Below are positions 1 through 5,755 of a stretch of 6,276 nt of DNA, one piece after another (the stretch's first letter is position 1; each line of letters starts with the position of its first letter). Under the pieces are notes generated by a model. It did not search any database. It was not told the DNA's origin and was given only the letters and a program-made list of their open reading frames with translations. The DNA is from UBA73 sp964364885 (GTDB taxonomy: Archaea > Nanobdellota > Nanobdellia > Pacearchaeales > GW2011-AR1): contig CAYIOA010000048.1 of NCBI GenBank assembly GCA_964364885.1, positions 1 to 6,276 of the forward strand, read 5' to 3'. The translations under genes and the position numbers were made by a program.

Positions 1-3000
1 CAGTTATCGCAGTTGTGTAGTTCTTTCCTTCAGGTGTTGGAGATAATATTGTTATCAAGGAAGGAGATGTTCTATCTATCGAGAAAGTAATATTCTCCGT
101 GTAGTTCTTGTTTCCCGCTGTGTCGTTCGCGTATACAGAGAATACATAAGCGCCATTGGCGATTGAATCATTAGTATCATTCGTGTAATAATTATTTCCA
201 AGTGTTTCAGTCGTCATGTTCTTCAGTCCGTTGCTTAAGCTGAATAGAACAGTTCCTGCAACCTCATTCAATGAAACATTAAATCTAAGAGGATTATTAG
301 CCAATCCATACGTTTTATTCAATGGGAATATTATTGTTGCGTTCGGAGGCGTTGCGTCTCCAGCAACACAACCAAGATTATAATTATATGTAGTATTAGG
401 AAGAAAAGATGAATGTTTAACAACAGAATTGCAATTTGAATAAGACAAATTAATACTTCCATTAGTGAGACCAAAATCATAAGAAGTCGCATTGAACATC
501 CCCTCCAGATACATTAAGGGAGCGAAAATAGTAATATTTCCGCCATTTTTTCCCCACGTTGTAACATTAACAGTAGAATTCATAGAAGCAGTGCCATTAA
601 TATAAACTGTCCCACCAGAACCATTAATCCCTGTAGCTCCAGCGGCGGTCATTAACCCACCATCATTTTTAATCAGCCCATCATAAGTAATTGTATTCGC
701 AACAAGAGCTATGAGTCCTCCTCCTCCCGCCCCTCTTTGAAGAAATGTCCCTCCACCAGCATCTATAGTACCATTTCCAGTAATGTTATTTGCTTCAATA
801 AAAATAGACCCTCCTGCTCCAGAAGCACAAGCCGTGCAAGTCATATTAAAACCATTAACTAAAATTTTTCCATTTATGATAACACTCCCATTGGTATGAA
901 TGTAAACTGCTCCTCCGCCAGTACCTTCGTCTCCTCCGCTTCCAAGTGAATAAGGATTTTTTAGATTGCCGTATATTGCTCTTGTATTTCCTCCTCCTGC
1001 TCCTCCGTGCGTCCCGCCCTGACTCGTGCCTCCTCTTCCCGGTCCAACCTGCTCTTTTAATCCTTCACCACTACCATCAATAAGCGAACCGTCTTCAATA
1101 ATTACATTTCCTGTTACATTCAGTACAACACCCTCTCCATTTAACGTTAAATTATTAGGAAAAGAAGACTTAACAACCAAAACCGTCCTCGCATTATCTT
1201 TCCTAGAAATATTAAGGTCTCCCAAAATAGTATAATTCCCGGCAGCCAAACCAAAACTCCCATTTATATCCCAAGTTGATGGATATGTATAATTATTGGA
1301 GTCATGCAATTGAGATGAAAATGAAAAAGAACCAAATTGTGATCTCATGTCTGAGTAAACTCCACCCTCAGTCCCAAAAGAACCACGAACATTAATACTT
1401 CCACTATAACTTAAAGTATTATTAAAATCAAATCTAATTCTCCCCCCTCCACCAGCACTTCGCATAGTGCCCCCTCCATCTGCCGTTAGTTTGCCTTTAC
1501 CTTTAATGCTTTTTGCTCTCAACCATATAGAACCTCCTGCTCCTGTCGACAGCGAACCTGAAAAAGTGTCAATCCCGTTCATATTAATAAGTCCATTAAC
1601 AATAATCCTTTCTCCGTCTATTGATTCAAGCTTTATTGCAGAACCCCCCGCCCTGTGTGTTCCCCCACTGCCAGGAGTTATAGGAGCAGAAGCATTTCCA
1701 TATACATTTCTAGGATTTAACACAGCCGCATGACTCATTGCTCTTCCACCATGAGCTCCCCCCTCATTAGCCGTATCTGTAACTCCAGGTCCCTCTGATG
1801 CAGGAAAACCTAATCCCTGCCCATTAATTGTTACTCCAGAACCAATAGTAATATTCCCATTCAAGCTGCGCCATACCTGTCCGCTTCCCTCCGCAGTTTT
1901 ATTAAACGGATAATCCGCACTAACATTTATGACTCCGCCATAGATACTAATGTTATTTGTAACATTCCACTCGTTAGTACCAGCTCCTACATCTGGTCCG
2001 CTCCAGTTGCCAACAAAGGGTAAGAAATTGAGAACTATTCTTCCTGTATATCCAGATTCAACTACAAAGGATGACAAATACTGAGGCACAGTATTATTAG
2101 TCACGTTCATATTTCCAATTCCAGTTGCATTCAAAGTCACATTGTCTCCTGCAACAGGCACAGCCCCCAAACTCCAGCAAGTAGTGTTAGTAAAATCGCT
2201 ATTCTTTGAGCAAATCCAGTTGTTATCTCCTGCTCCAGGCGGATCAATAATATGGTCAAACTCCAGATAAGCATTTGAAATATTATCTAAATTCGAGACG
2301 CGCAAATCAAACACATCAGAGCTGCCGTTCATATTCGTTAAATAAATCTTATAATAGCCGGTTTCATTAATAACAGGAAAATCAACAATTTTATCAGTTG
2401 AGTTATAATTATAAACCTCTATCAAGCTATTTGAGCTTTCATTATTTCTCGCATAAACAGTTATATCTTTGTCCGAAGTTAAATTCTTTTCAAACCAGAC
2501 ACGAACATATTCATTATGATATATTGGTTCAGACCAAACATCATCTTTTTGGTAAACTTCATTGTAAATATCTGAAATGAACGTTTTGTTTGCATCAAGA
2601 TGTTCAGCTTTCGTTATTTCTATTATTATCTCATATGTTTGTGTGCTTAAATGCGGAACAACCCACTCTACATAATCAATCTTGCCGTCAGAATCTAAGT
2701 CATACGCATCAAAAGCCACTTCCTGCTTCTTATAATCAATATCCTCCTCTCCTAAAATTTCTATGTTGACATCTGAATTCGTTTCTTCTGTTATCGCTCT
2801 TCCGCTAAGAACGACATTTCCTAATATCGTAGCATCTGTTTCAGCTGTCTCTATTGATACCTCTGGATTAGTCTGTTGTTCAGAGGATTCTATTGTAACA
2901 CTAGAATCTTCTGTTTTATTCTGCTCCGAAGGTATTGTTGTTTCCTGAGTTATTATATTAGTCTCTTCAATTATCTCTTCATCTTCAACTTCAGATGCTT

Positions 3001-5110
3001 TTTTCGAGATTGCTTCTTCAATCTCTGCTTCTGTTTTTTCATCAAACTCATAATTGTACCAATAAACTTTTATCCTATGAGAAAACTCAACCGGCACCTC
3101 ATTATTCAATTCCTCAAAAGCAATTACATCTGTATATTCTAGCTCTTCTGGACCGGAAACAGCAATTAATCTTCCTTCACTTGTATTTCTCTCAAATTTC
3201 TCAGGAGCCTCTGTTTCATATTCAATAACATATTCTGTTGCATCCCCTTCAAGCACTATTTGTGTAACATTACTCTGTTGCGTTAAATCAGTTATTACTC
3301 TTCCAGATATGCCTCTAAATATCCTTCTGAACAAATTCTTGAACCATGAAACAAATCTAGATTCTTTTTTTAGATCTAGCTCTATTACAACCTCTCCTGT
3401 AATCGCGCCGCCGGTTAATAACGGCTGTGTGCTTACTATTGCCGGCTCTGTCTCAGTAATTATATCTCCTTCTATCTTCTTAACTGTAATATTCTCAGCA
3501 ATAACTGGAATTTCCACTGTAATGTTTTCAGGAGTTTCAAGAGAAACATTCTTTTCCCATTTAACTGGCTGCCCGACAACTATCTTTTTTCTTGAGGTTG
3601 TTATGGAAACCGCTCCCGAAGAAACTAATATTGAAAATTCATTGCTGTCTAATCTCTCTGTTCCAGAACCTGCAGTTATTTTCGCCTTTCTTGCTCCCTT
3701 AAAATCTGCTTCAGGAGTTAGTGTCACAACATCCCCCTCAAATTTCGCATCTATATTCAAGATTGATATTGAATAAGATTCTGCTCCAAAGAAATAATCA
3801 CTCAAATTAAACGAGGTCTGTCCATTAAAGCTTATCCTTACTGTCGGTATCTCATTTAACAAAACGAGGTTTGATATATTAGTCGTAACATTTGCATCTG
3901 TAACATTTATCTCAGTAATATTTGTTTCTTCTAGAGTAATATTCTCCTTAGATTCTTTCTTCTCTTTTGGTTCTTTCTCTTTATCTTTTTCAGAAGGCTC
4001 TCCTTCAGATGGCTCCTCCTCAGATATGCCTATTTTCTCTTTATGCACAGCAATCTCAGTTGCCCCGTATATCAACTTTACTTCAAGCTCTTCAGGAATT
4101 GCATATAAATCCAATGTTTCCACATCAACATAAAGAGTTAAAGCATACTCGCCAAGGTACTCCTCTCCAAATCCCTTTTCATCAATGAAATAATCTGTTG
4201 AAGCAATTGCTTTACCTTCAGAAATTTCAATTGAAACGCTATTGTCTGGAATTGTCTCTCCATTAACTTTAACACTGCCTGAAACAATCTTCGCTTTCTG
4301 CCCTTCTTGTATTGAATATTCAAAATTATTCTGATAAGAAACCTGCCCTTGGACACTGTCTCCGCTTTCTTCAGTTTCAGAAATAGCTCCCCCTGTTATT
4401 GATGGTTCTGTCTGAGTTGATTCTTCTGATATAGGAGCACTTTCTGTTGTTGTAGTTGTGCTTTCGCTGGCAGTACTCTCTGTTGCTTGGCTCTCGGTTT
4501 TTTCATCTTTCTTTTCCTCTTTCTCTTCAGCTTTCTCTTCCGCCTTTTCCTCCTTCTCTTCAATCTTCTCTTCCTTCTTGTCTTCAGGAGTCTCTTCTTT
4601 TGGACTTTCAGACGGAGTATAAACAAGCATCTCAAAATCTATTGTTGGATAAATAACCTTTGAGCCAACAATCCCATATCCCTCTCCCTCCCCAACAATC
4701 TCAGAATTTTCTGCATAAAATGTCCCGCTAATTGTTTTGTCCCTTACTAATTCTGAAAGTTCCAATTCTTTTGATTGATTCCCATAACTAATAAAAACTT
4801 TGGAATCTTTAGGAACTAGTTCTCCTTCCTTAATTCTAAATCTTAGATCTCCGTCTAATTTTTCCCCTGGCTTATATACAATCCCCAGCTCAAAAGAAAC
4901 TCTTCCAGTGGGAGAACTCTCGTAATAGTTATAAACCAGAAATAAAACTAGTGCTATAACAAAAAAAGCGGCTAAATAGAATAAAAAAGGCAACTTACTA
5001 GGAGTATGTTTTCCTACGTATCTCGTAACAACCTTTCCATTAATTCTCTTATTTTCATATAAATAAGGCCCGTATAATCTCCCATTCTTGCTAGTATATT
5101 TTTTATGCAC
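1..5110 (-). CDS. Giant membrane-anchored surface protein, adhesin-like, C-terminus beyond window
   Basis: An unbroken frame of 1,703 residues begins with GTG at 5110 and is still open at base 1. In-frame TTG codons at 5113 and 5125 are alternative starts; a TAA lies just beyond them. GTG is chosen because it places the conserved N-terminal motif (residues 10-34, GPYLYENKR then GKVVTRYVGK) at the very start. Residues 40-61 are one hydrophobic helix after a basic tail, suggesting N-in anchoring with everything else outside. Then come a beta-domain (67-165), Glu/Lys and Ser/Thr linkers (169-235), a beta-domain (255-360), a cadherin-like Ig domain (about 418-505, with SDYF and TLTPEADFKG), an EF-hand loop (804-815), a Gly-rich beta-helix region (about 960-1510) and an Ig-like repeat (about 1590-1690). 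N-x-S/T sequons are very frequent. No cysteine was seen before C967; the six in view fall in close pairs, fitting an extracellular disulfide-bonded protein. A role in adhesion or host contact is inferred. The open frame is very secure, the exact function is not. Confidence 0.93.
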   Translation of the reverse strand, partial: MHKKYTSKNGRLYGPYLYENKRINGKVVTRYVGKHTPSKLPFLFYLAAFFVIALVLFLVYNYYESSPTGRVSFELGIVYKPGEKLDGDLRFRIKEGELVPKDSKVFISYGNQSKELELSELVRDKTISGTFYAENSEIVGEGEGYGIVGSKVIYPTIDFEMLVYTPSESPKEETPEDKKEEKIEEKEEKAEEKAEEKEEKKDEKTESQATESTASESTTTTTESAPISEESTQTEPSITGGAISETEESGDSVQGQVSYQNNFEYSIQEGQKAKIVSGSVKVNGETIPDNSVSIEISEGKAIASTDYFIDEKGFGEEYLGEYALTLYVDVETLDLYAIPEELEVKLIYGATEIAVHKEKIGISEEEPSEGEPSEKDKEKEPKEKKESKENITLEETNITEINVTDANVTTNISNLVLLNEIPTVRISFNGQTSFNLSDYFFGAESYSISILNIDAKFEGDVVTLTPEADFKGARKAKITAGSGTERLDSNEFSILVSSGAVSITTSRKKIVVGQPVKWEKNVSLETPENITVEIPVIAENITVKKIEGDIITETEPAIVSTQPLLTGGAITGEVVIELDLKKESRFVSWFKNLFRRIFRGISGRVITDLTQQSNVTQIVLEGDATEYVIEYETEAPEKFERNTSEGRLIAVSGPEELEYTDVIAFEELNNEVPVEFSHRIKVYWYNYEFDEKTEAEIEEAISKKASEVEDEEIIEETNIITQETTIPSEQNKTEDSSVTIESSEQQTNPEVSIETAETDATILGNVVLSGRAITEETNSDVNIEILGEEDIDYKKQEVAFDAYDLDSDGKIDYVEWVVPHLSTQTYEIIIEITKAEHLDANKTFISDIYNEVYQKDDVWSEPIYHNEYVRVWFEKNLTSDKDITVYARNNESSNSLIEVYNYNSTDKIVDFPVINETGYYKIYLTNMNGSSDVFDLRVSNLDNISNAYLEFDHIIDPPGAGDNNWICSKNSDFTNTTCWSLGAVPVAGDNVTLNATGIGNMNVTNNTVPQYLSSFVVESGYTGRIVLNFLPFVGNWSGPDVGAGTNEWNVTNNISIYGGVINVSADYPFNKTAEGSGQVWRSLNGNITIGSGVTINGQGLGFPASEGPGVTDTANEGGAHGGRAMSHAAVLNPRNVYGNASAPITPGSGGTHRAGGSAIKLESIDGERIIVNGLINMNGIDTFSGSLSTGAGGSIWLRAKSIKGKGKLTADGGGTMRSAGGGGRIRFDFNNTLSYSGSINVRGSFGTEGGVYSDMRSQFGSFSFSSQLHDSNNYTYPSTWDINGSFGLAAGNYTILGDLNISRKDNARTVLVVKSSFPNNLTLNGEGVVLNVTGNVIIEDGSLIDGSGEGLKEQVGPGRGGTSQGGTHGGAGGGNTRAIYGNLKNPYSLGSGGDEGTGGGAVYIHTNGSVIINGKILVNGFNMTCTACASGAGGSIFIEANNITGNGTIDAGGGTFLQRGAGGGGLIALVANTITYDGLIKNDGGLMTAAGATGINGSGGTVYINGTASMNSTVNVTTWGKNGGNITIFAPLMYLEGMFNATSYDFGLTNGSINLSYSNCNSVVKHSSFLPNTTYNYNLGCVAGDATPPNATIIFPLNKTYGLANNPLRFNVSLNEVAGTVLFSLSNGLKNMTTETLGNNYYTNDTNDSIANGAYVFSVYANDTAGNKNYTENITFSIDRTSPSLITILSPTPEGKNYTTAIT
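600..1078 (-). repeat. Gly-rich beta-helix module B in the giant protein
   Basis: Residues about 1345-1504 repeat the architecture of module A: DGSGEG, GGTHGGAGGG, IYGNLKNPYSLGSGG, GAGGSIFIEANNITGNGTIDAGGG and AGGGGLI. The correspondence GAGGSIWLRA with GAGGSIFIEA is the clearest anchor. The module also carries a Cys pair (TCTAC) not seen at the equivalent place in module A. The two copies are separated by about 95 residues with a less Gly-rich strand pattern. Confidence 0.75.
1361..1827 (-). repeat. Gly-rich beta-helix module A in the giant protein
   Basis: Residues about 1095-1250 contain, in order, INGQG, GGAHGGRA, a YGN...P segment, GSGG, GAGGSIWLRAKSIKGKGKLTADGGG and AGGGGRI. The same order of elements recurs in module B. 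Short hydrophobic strands separated by Gly-rich turns are typical of right-handed beta-helix surface proteins. It reads as one copy of an internal duplication, diverged at sequence level. Confidence 0.75.
2666..2701 (-). other. EF-hand/dockerin-type calcium loop in the giant protein
   Basis: Residues 804-815 read DLDSDGKIDYVE and fit the twelve-residue EF-hand loop exactly: acidic ligands at positions 1, 3, 5, 9 and 12, Gly at 6, Ile at 8. It is followed directly by WVVPHLS and then a stretch ending ITKAEHLD. From family knowledge, this DxDGxGxIDYxEW...PHLS block is a recurrent element of DPANN surface proteins. Calcium binding is a strong inference from the ligand pattern. Confidence 0.8.
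4496..4606 (-). other. Glu/Lys-rich low-complexity linker of the giant protein
   Basis: Residues 169-205 consist almost only of Glu and Lys with some Ala and Asp (for example EEKIEEKEEKAEEKAEEKEE). A Ser/Thr-rich stretch follows to about residue 230 (TESTASESTTTTTES). The first part probably forms a long charged helix or stalk, and the second resembles a glycosylatable spacer. The purine-rich DNA opens the other frames and gives long spurious Arg/Lys-rich or Ser/Leu-rich ORFs. Confidence 0.85.
4928..4993 (-). other. Single transmembrane helix of the giant protein
   Basis: Residues 40-61 run from LPFLFYLAAFF through VIALVLFLVYN and carry no charged residue. The flanking N-terminal side is strongly basic (K34, H35, K39), so the positive-inside rule puts the N-terminus in the cytoplasm. 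No cleavage motif or lipobox is evident after it, so it most likely acts as an uncleaved signal anchor. Confidence 0.85.
5036..5083 (-). other. N-terminal GPYLYENKR/RYVGK motif of the giant protein
   Basis: Residues 10-25 or so read GRLYGPYLYENKRING, followed by KVVTRYVGK up to residue 34, all before the membrane helix and therefore probably cytoplasmic. From memory, this tyrosine-rich hairpin-like motif recurs at the N-terminus of many large DPANN surface proteins, and loosely similar 'gYyY...GKvrtkYlGk' stretches occur in unrelated short proteins and transposases. Its job is unknown; a cytoplasmic recognition or sorting handle is a guess. Confidence 0.6.
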
Positions 5111-5125
5111 CAACTTGTAGGACAA

Positions 5126-5130
5126 CCCTC
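5126..5130 (-). promoter_or_regulatory. Weak Shine-Dalgarno-like GAGGG before the giant gene
   Basis: On the minus strand GAGGG lies 15 nt before GTG 5110, 12 nt before TTG 5113 and directly against TTG 5125. None of these spacings is ideal, so it supports a start in this small area without fixing which codon is used. Confidence 0.35.
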
Positions 5131-5160
5131 TTTTTTAAATAGAAACTTAAGCAAAACTAG

Positions 5161-5169
5161 ATATATAAG
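5161..5169 (-). promoter_or_regulatory. Archaeal TATA box for the giant surface-protein gene
   Basis: The minus strand reads CTTATATAT, with purine-rich GAGAAATG directly upstream that could serve as a BRE. Initiation about 25 nt downstream would fall near 5135-5140 and leave a leader of roughly 25-30 nt that includes GAGGG. The position and sequence fit archaeal promoter rules; no experimental start is known. Confidence 0.6.
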
Positions 5170-5178
5170 CATTTCTCC

Positions 5179-5192
5179 TACAATACATTGTA
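5179..5192. promoter_or_regulatory. Perfect palindrome TACAAT-AC-ATTGTA, possible operator
   Basis: Two 6-bp arms separated by 2 bp sit about 10 bp upstream of the TATA box of the giant gene, where an archaeal activator or repressor dimer could bind. The motif is short and AT-rich, so chance occurrence cannot be excluded. Confidence 0.35.
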
Positions 5193-5199
5193 AAGTTAG

Positions 5200-5237
5200 A
5201 TGGTGCTAATTTCAATAAAAAAATTAGATTAAACCAT
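5200..5237. repeat. Imperfect inverted repeat in the divergent promoter region
   Basis: Inner arms CTAATTT (5206-5212) and AAATTAG (5221-5227) pair perfectly, and outer arms ATGGT (5200-5204) and ACCAT (5233-5237) add a second helix across an asymmetric bulge. It lies between the two divergent promoters and upstream of the rightward TATA box. It may be a regulator site or only AT-rich symmetry. Confidence 0.35.
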
Positions 5238-5250
5238 TGTGTCTAAAAAC

Positions 5251-5257
5251 TATAAAT
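5251..5257 (+). promoter_or_regulatory. TATA box for rightward transcription
   Basis: TATAAAT preceded by the A-rich CTAAAAAC fits an archaeal TATA/BRE pair. Initiation about 25 nt downstream would be near 5277-5282, a few bases before the ATG at 5286, giving a nearly leaderless transcript. This favours expression of the short rightward frames. Confidence 0.5.
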
Positions 5258-5273
5258 CCAATTCCAAGAATAA

Positions 5274-5354
5274 GAAATAAATAATATGGTTTACGATTTA
5301 TATGGAATCACTAAAGAAGAAAGAGAGATTATAGAAAATGGACAACAAACCTAA
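5274..5354 (+). pseudogene. C-terminal tail remnant of an Eco57I/type IIG-like restriction-methylase
   Basis: The frame encodes EINN then MVYDLYGITKEEREIIE and ends QQT with TAA at 5352. From family knowledge, 'EIDxLVYxLYGLTxEEIxIVE' is the usual final segment of Eco57I-like and related N6-adenine restriction-methylases, at the end of the TaqI-type specificity region. The resemblance seems to start at E-I-N-N, upstream of the only ATG (5286), and the frame is closed by TAA at 5271 and 5253. This suggests a decayed gene end and not a designed small protein. No methylase catalytic motif (NPPY) is present. The alternative is a real 22-residue peptide (5286-5354), since a TATA box lies at the right distance. 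It overlaps the ATG of the next frame by 17 nt. Confidence 0.5.
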
Positions 5355-5421
5355 AGAACAAATCGCAATAGCATTATTTACTGGAGCAATAATCTCCTTG
5401 TTTTTACTTATTGAAATTTAG
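5338..5421 (+). CDS. Short membrane peptide, first half of a probable two-helix protein
   Basis: ATG at 5338 opens a 27-residue frame: a charged start (MDNKPKEQ) and then one hydrophobic helix from about residue 9 (IAIALFTGAIISLFLLIEI), closed by two successive TAG codons at 5419 and 5422. On its own it would be a single-pass microprotein. A second hydrophobic stretch with a coherent tail begins immediately in another frame, so this is more likely the N-terminal half of a two-helix protein of about 77 residues interrupted by a frameshift. There is no clear ribosome binding site; it overlaps the preceding frame, suggesting coupled translation. Family not recognised. Confidence 0.5.
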   Translation: MDNKPKEQIAIALFTGAIISLFLLIEI

Positions 5422-5570
5422 TAGAGGAATTCTATCTTAAAATAATAGTAATTCTAATATTGGTCGGGATTATTCTTATCTCATTAAAGATTATCTTAGA
5501 CACTTCAACAGACTTGCACTTTATTGGAAATACAATAAGAAAAATTCTAAGAATAAAATCAAATAACTAA
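5418..5570 (+). pseudogene. Frameshifted second half of the small membrane protein
   Basis: This frame reads LVEEFYLK, a hydrophobic helix IIVILILVGIILISLKIIL, then a polar basic tail (DTSTDLHFIG...IRKILRIKSNN) with TAA at 5568. It has no ATG, GTG or TTG before the middle of its helix (TTG 5460), so it cannot start by itself in an ordinary way. Joined to the 5338 frame by a -1 shift around 5416-5420 it gives a tidy hairpin of two helices with an acidic connecting loop. It could be a true mutation, an assembly indel near the T-run at 5401-5405, or a recoded gene. Confidence 0.45.
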
Positions 5571-5591
5571 ATCAAAAAATCCTTGTGTTTT

Positions 5592-5613
5592 ACTGCGGAC
5601 TAAAGTCCGCAGT
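5592..5613. repeat. Perfect 9-bp palindrome with TAAA loop (H1)
   Basis: Arms ACTGCGGAC (5592-5600) and GTCCGCAGT (5605-5613) flank TAAA, so the centre reads CTAAAG. It is GC-rich against AT-rich surroundings and is followed by T-rich TTGTTTGGATTTTT. It starts 21 bp after the rightward frame stops, so it may act as a terminator. The shared centre with the next palindrome points to a mobile or repeated element instead. Confidence 0.8.
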
Positions 5614-5633
5614 TTGTTTGGATTTTTGGATGC

Positions 5634-5684
5634 TCAAGATGCTAACTCCATGCTAAAGCATGGAGTTTTCGCAATGCATCTTGA
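5634..5684. repeat. Nested palindrome H2 with 9-bp outer stem
   Basis: Inner arms AACTCCATGC (5644-5653) and GCATGGAGTT (5658-5667) pair perfectly around TAAA, again with CTAAAG at the centre. Outer arms TCAAGATGC (5634-5642) and GCATCTTGA (5676-5684) also pair perfectly; one extra base lies between the stems on the left and eight on the right. The structure resembles the subterminal hairpins of IS200/IS605-type elements or REP-like palindromes. No transposase is present in the window, so it would be a remnant or a non-autonomous copy. Confidence 0.75.
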
Positions 5685-5753
5685 CATAATTAATTCTTCT
5701 TCCTCTTTCTCGGCTTTCCAATATGGGCTTTTACAATTCGGGCAGACAAAATG
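5634..5753 (-). pseudogene. Truncated zinc-ribbon protein fragment
   Basis: The minus-strand frame reads THFVCPNCKSPYWKAEKEEE, then ELIM and SRCIAKTPCFSMELAS, with TGA at 5636. The CPxCKSPYW motif is the second metal-binding knuckle of a common class of small archaeal and bacterial zinc-ribbon proteins, which normally carry an earlier CxxC knuckle about 20 residues before. That first knuckle is absent, and the frame has no start codon back to a TGA at 5801, where it also overlaps the 89-residue gene. Its last residues are encoded by the palindrome, so the natural C-terminus was probably replaced by an insertion. It is most likely gene debris. Confidence 0.5.
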
Positions 5754-5755
5754 TG

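Noticed and set aside
1026..1733. Plus-strand Pro/Ser-rich ORFs (1026-1235 and 1467-1733)
   Set aside because: They are antisense to the Gly-rich beta-helix modules: GGN glycine codons read as NCC on the other strand and give Pro, Ser and Thr.
3309..3776. Plus-strand 155-residue ORF
   Set aside because: It is antisense to a stretch of the giant gene with clear domain features; its Ser/Thr/Pro/Ile composition is that of a reverse-complement shadow.
4138..4356. Minus-strand 72-residue ORF
   Set aside because: It lies on the same strand as, and inside, the giant gene in another frame, with no promoter or ribosome site and no sensible domain.
4396..4635. Minus-strand Arg/Lys-rich 79-residue ORF
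   Set aside because: It is the shifted frame of the Glu/Lys-rich linker in the giant gene; purine-only codons lack stops in several frames.
5414..5420. Programmed -1 frameshift signal AAATTTA
   Set aside because: The heptamer is out of phase with the first frame (codons read GAA ATT TAG), so the standard tandem-slip model does not give the second frame.
5592..5684. CRISPR array or tRNA-like structure
   Set aside because: There are only two palindromes with different stems, no repeated unit with spacers, and no cloverleaf or T-loop sequence.
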